Positions 9,386 to 11,414 of a DNA stretch of 11,414 nt are shown piece after piece (position 1 is the stretch's first letter; every line of letters begins with the position of its first letter). This DNA is from Echinostoma caproni. Lineage: Eukaryota > Platyhelminthes > Trematoda > Plagiorchiida > Echinostomatidae. Position numbers and translations under genes: made by a program. The stretch is taken from positions 1 to 11,414 of the forward strand of contig UZAN01040177.1 in assembly GCA_900618425.1 (NCBI GenBank). The letters are read 5' to 3'. The notes under the pieces were generated by a model. It did not search any database, was not told where the DNA came from, and was given only the letters and a program-made list of their open reading frames with translations.

Positions 9386-9442
9386 TGGTCGGGTAGTTTA
9401 AGCTGCTGTCATTTGGAAATCTGTAGTCCGAGATTTGAACCC
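9386..9442 (+). promoter_or_regulatory. tRNA-like A and B boxes of a SINE head
   Basis: TGGTCGGGTAG (9386-9396) matches 8 of 11 A-box positions. GATTTGAACCC (9432-9442) matches 9 of 11 B-box positions. Their starts are 46 bases apart, close to true tRNA spacing. The intervening TTGGAAAT resembles an anticodon-loop region. The cloverleaf is not intact, so this is not a functional tRNA gene. Confidence 0.45.
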
Positions 9443-9663
9443 TGCCTTCACAGCCCCACTACGATGATAAGCAGCTTCGGTGTCTCCCAGATTAATACCA
9501 CGTATATCAGTGGTGTCCTTTGTGGCTCTTCATTACAGATCCGGGGAATTACATGTCTGGTTCCCATGAGTGAACAGTAGGTCCTCATAACTACGGGGTT
9601 TAGGTTTTTGGTGGCTCATTACACCGTGGTCTGAAACACAAAGTGAATAAATGATCGACTGCT

Positions 9664-9792
9664 TGAATGAATGAGTAATTAAGCGAATGCGTGAGTGAAT
9701 GAGTGAGTAAGTGAGTGAGTGGGTGAGTGAGTGAATGTTTGACTGAGCGAGAAAGTGAGTAAGCGAGGGAATGAGTGAGTGTGTGAGTGAGC
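9664..9792 (+). repeat. Degenerate GTGA/ATGA tetranucleotide microsatellite
   Basis: About 130 bases are built of GTGA, ATGA, GTAA and GCGA units in nearly unbroken 4-base phase. The two 88-92 codon minus-strand frames across it, with Leu-Thr-His-Ser repeats, are translations of the repeat and not genes. Confidence 0.92.
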
Positions 9793-9941
9793 ATTTCATC
9801 TAGACAGAGAACTGCTACATGAAAGAAGAGACAAACTGAGCCATCGATCTCTTTTAAGATAGCGTTCCGCAGAAACAAGATGAAAGATGCTTGTTTAGTT
9901 GGATCTGTTTATCTGACTAAACTTTCAGATGCCGTGCGGTC
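9793..9941. other. Short non-coding gap
   Basis: Nothing recognised between the tetranucleotide tract and the tandem hairpins. Confidence 0.5.
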
Positions 9942-9987
9942 TGCTGTGGTCAGAACCACAGTAATAATGCGGAGGGGACGGCCGCAT
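9942..9987. other. Two tandem hairpins
   Basis: CTGTGGT (9944-9950) and ACCACAG (9955-9961) form a perfect 7-bp stem around the loop CAGA, extendable by a G-T and a T-A pair to 9942 and 9963. Three bases later ATGCGG (9967-9972) and CCGCAT (9982-9987) form a perfect 6-bp stem around nine bases. The pair is locally GC-rich in AT-rich DNA. Function unknown. Confidence 0.45.
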
Positions 9988-11270
9988 GAAGGTGGATAGT
10001 TTGATAGAGGGAATTTGGTCGCATAATTGCAAAACTTCCAAAGCAGTCTTCAACTAAATCTAAATTTTAGCTCACATGATACAACACTCAAACATACCAT
10101 TAGCATTTCTATGTGTGTAAAAATGGACATACCTATTTGAACAACCAACTACATGTTTTGGAAAATGAGTGTAGAAGTAAATGAAATCATTGTCTGAACG
10201 CTTGTTTTGAACCAGTCCCCAGATATTCTTTTCCATTAAATTCCCAAAGAAGGAACTTCTCCTCAATACAATTGAGAAATGCGAAGATAAACTAAATCTT
10301 GTTTTTGTACTCTTATATTTTTCGTGATTCACTGGTGTCAAAGGTTTGCACGGATGTTATTATTTTAGTCATAGCATTTCACCCTGAATTCTGAAAGATT
10401 TTAGTTAACGTGAATTTTAAACGCTATGGGTCGAACGCATGAACAGCGATCTGCTAACGAAAACGAAAAAACTTTATCAACTTACTCGGGCACAATATGC
10501 GATTATACAATATGTATTTACACCGTTTGATTGTGTCAATAAACTGCATCAAAAATGATTGTTTGTTTCGGTGGGAACCCGGATGGATCTTTGCAACGCG
10601 GTAAAAGATAATGCAATTCCTCTGGTTGATGATGGTGATAGCAATTTAACTGAAATTCATAGAGCCCTATGCAATAACCACATTCGAAATGCGATACCTA
10701 TGTTACTTAAATGTTGGTTGTCATGATCCAGTACTAGGTTCGTATAACTACAGCTACTGCTCATCAGATAACAGTGTATAATAAACAGGAGATAGTGTAT
10801 AGAAATTGCACTCATGGCCACGATTTGCGTTTCTGATGTTTCGATTATCACACTGAAATAGCTGTCAAGCAGAGTTATAATGTATTAGATTGAATTATCA
10901 ACTATGAAACAACTGAAGTGACTAATGTGATGGGAAGCCCATGAACAACGTGCTTGTGTCTGGAGTTATTCCAAAGCTGAAAATTGTTGTTTGCTGGGTA
11001 GAATGTGTAACGGAAATCATGGATGCGGAAGCAAACACAGCCGTCCTACACATATGCACGCATTTCAAGGTGGGGTATCACACGCTTCTCTCATAGTCCG
11101 TATTCGGATGAATTTGCAGAGAATAAATCCGATAAAAATCAATTCACCTTCTGGTACACGCGTATTGAGCAGCCACCTGTTCACATGCATTTTTAGAAAA
11201 ACTTAAGCAGAATTTTAAAGTTCTACCCAGCGCTAAACAATTTAGCAGCTTTATTCATTATTTATTCGCA
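9988..11270. other. Non-coding stretch, nothing recognised
   Basis: Minus frames of 89 codons (10072-10341) and 64 codons (10657-10851) and a plus frame of 71 codons (10991-11206) carry no motif and have no convincing splice context. An AATAAA occurs at 10538-10543 on the plus strand without an associated gene. Confidence 0.5.
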
Positions 11271-11278
11271 ATAGGTGT

Positions 11279-11333
11279 CACCCGAGTGGCTGAGCAGCCA
11301 TTACTATCTCCACAGGTTCAAGGTGCAAACCTG
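11279..11333 (+). mobile_element. tRNA-like SINE head near the window end
   Basis: CACCCGAGTGG (11279-11289) matches 9 of 11 A-box positions and reads like the D-arm of a Ser/Leu-type tRNA. GGTTCAAGG (11315-11323) and CAAACCTG (11326-11333) make a T-arm-like hairpin, CAGGTT 11313-11318 with AACCTG 11328-11333, whose nine-base loop is slightly too large. The body would continue past 11340 and off the window. Distance and class resemble the heads at 1203 and 9386, but sequence identity between them is low. Confidence 0.4.
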
Positions 11334-11341
11334 ACCACAAA

Positions 11342-11377
11342 ACAACAGTTTTTTATAAAAAGCCCCCCTACTGTTGT
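11342..11377. other. Perfect 7-bp inverted repeat in the presumed SINE body
   Basis: ACAACAG (11342-11348) and CTGTTGT (11371-11377) are perfect complements enclosing a T-run, an A-rich stretch and a C-run. The right arm belongs to ACTGTTGTCGAG, which resembles 1289-1299 of the hammerhead SINE. Confidence 0.35.
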
Positions 11378-11414
11378 CGAGGATCTTCTGTGGTCCCTAC
11401 ACAATGTTACATGA

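Larger units (their letters stand above)
9379..9792 (+). mobile_element. Putative tRNA-derived SINE ending in a tetranucleotide tail
   Basis: The tRNA-like head (9386-9442) is followed by about 220 bases of unrelated body and then the GTGA/ATGA tract (9664-9792). Head, body and simple-repeat tail in that order is the layout of a SINE, and the total length of about 410 bases suits one. I find no hammerhead core in the body. It may have inserted beside, or into, the opposite-strand retroposon whose 3' end lies at 8977. The tail could instead be an independent microsatellite, and no target-site duplication could be identified by eye. Confidence 0.35.

Noticed and set aside
9380..9480. Minus-strand reading of the tRNA-like element (GGTTCAAATCT as B box)
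   Set aside because: The only A-box-like sequence lies about 20 bases from it, too close for a tRNA. The plus-strand reading gives both boxes at native spacing.
9533..9878. Two minus-strand frames with Leu-Thr-His-Ser repeats
   Set aside because: They are direct translations of the tetranucleotide microsatellite at 9664-9792.
10705..10790. Minus-strand CTGATGA followed by GAAC and flanked by 6-bp complementary arms (TGTTAT/ATGACA), hammerhead-like
   Set aside because: The stretch between the core strands does not form a proper stem II, GAAC replaces GAAA, and the position before the cleavage site cannot pair. CTGATGA is expected about once by chance in a window this size.

Overview
This window looks like non-coding DNA from a eukaryotic, probably animal, nuclear genome. 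No open frame is longer than about 110 codons, there is no operon-like packing and no bacterial promoter or ribosome-site grammar. The sequence is moderately AT-rich and carries decayed retroposons, simple repeats and splice-site-like signals. The best clue to the organism is a decayed hammerhead-ribozyme motif behind a tRNA-like head at about 1203-1340. That arrangement matches, from memory, the schistosome alpha SINE family (Sm-alpha/Sj-alpha). I therefore lean towards a trematode or other flatworm, but this is an inference and no protein confirms it.

Layout: 1-1200 holds nothing recognisable. 1203-1340 is the hammerhead SINE, followed by a G-run (1633-1646). A strong G-quadruplex motif on the minus strand lies at 2212-2235. 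2300-4420 has only short unconvincing frames. 4427-4526 may be a second SINE copy with its ribozyme core deleted, set among three short repeats that resemble splice donors. 4740-6290 is featureless. At 6290-6381 a pyrimidine tract ending in CAG leads into a short acidic terminal coding exon (6382-6438). A compositionally distinct, 3'UTR-like stretch follows to about 6933, with a possible Z-DNA run. 6940-8976 has only weak exon candidates.

Retroposon-rich end: from 8977 the window becomes crowded. A retroposon 3' end on the minus strand (AATAAA followed by a TCTA-type tail) lies at 8977-9060. A plus-strand tRNA-like head at 9386-9442 is followed, after about 220 bases, by a degenerate GTGA/ATGA tetranucleotide tract (9664-9792). 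Two tandem perfect hairpins lie at 9942-9987. Another tRNA-like head (11279-11333) runs towards the window end.

If the exon at 6382 is real, much of 1-6381 is probably intron of a plus-strand gene and the right half is downstream intergenic DNA filled by retroposons. No genes can be shown to work together here. The most distinctive content is the family of tRNA-headed retroposons, one carrying a fossil self-cleaving ribozyme.
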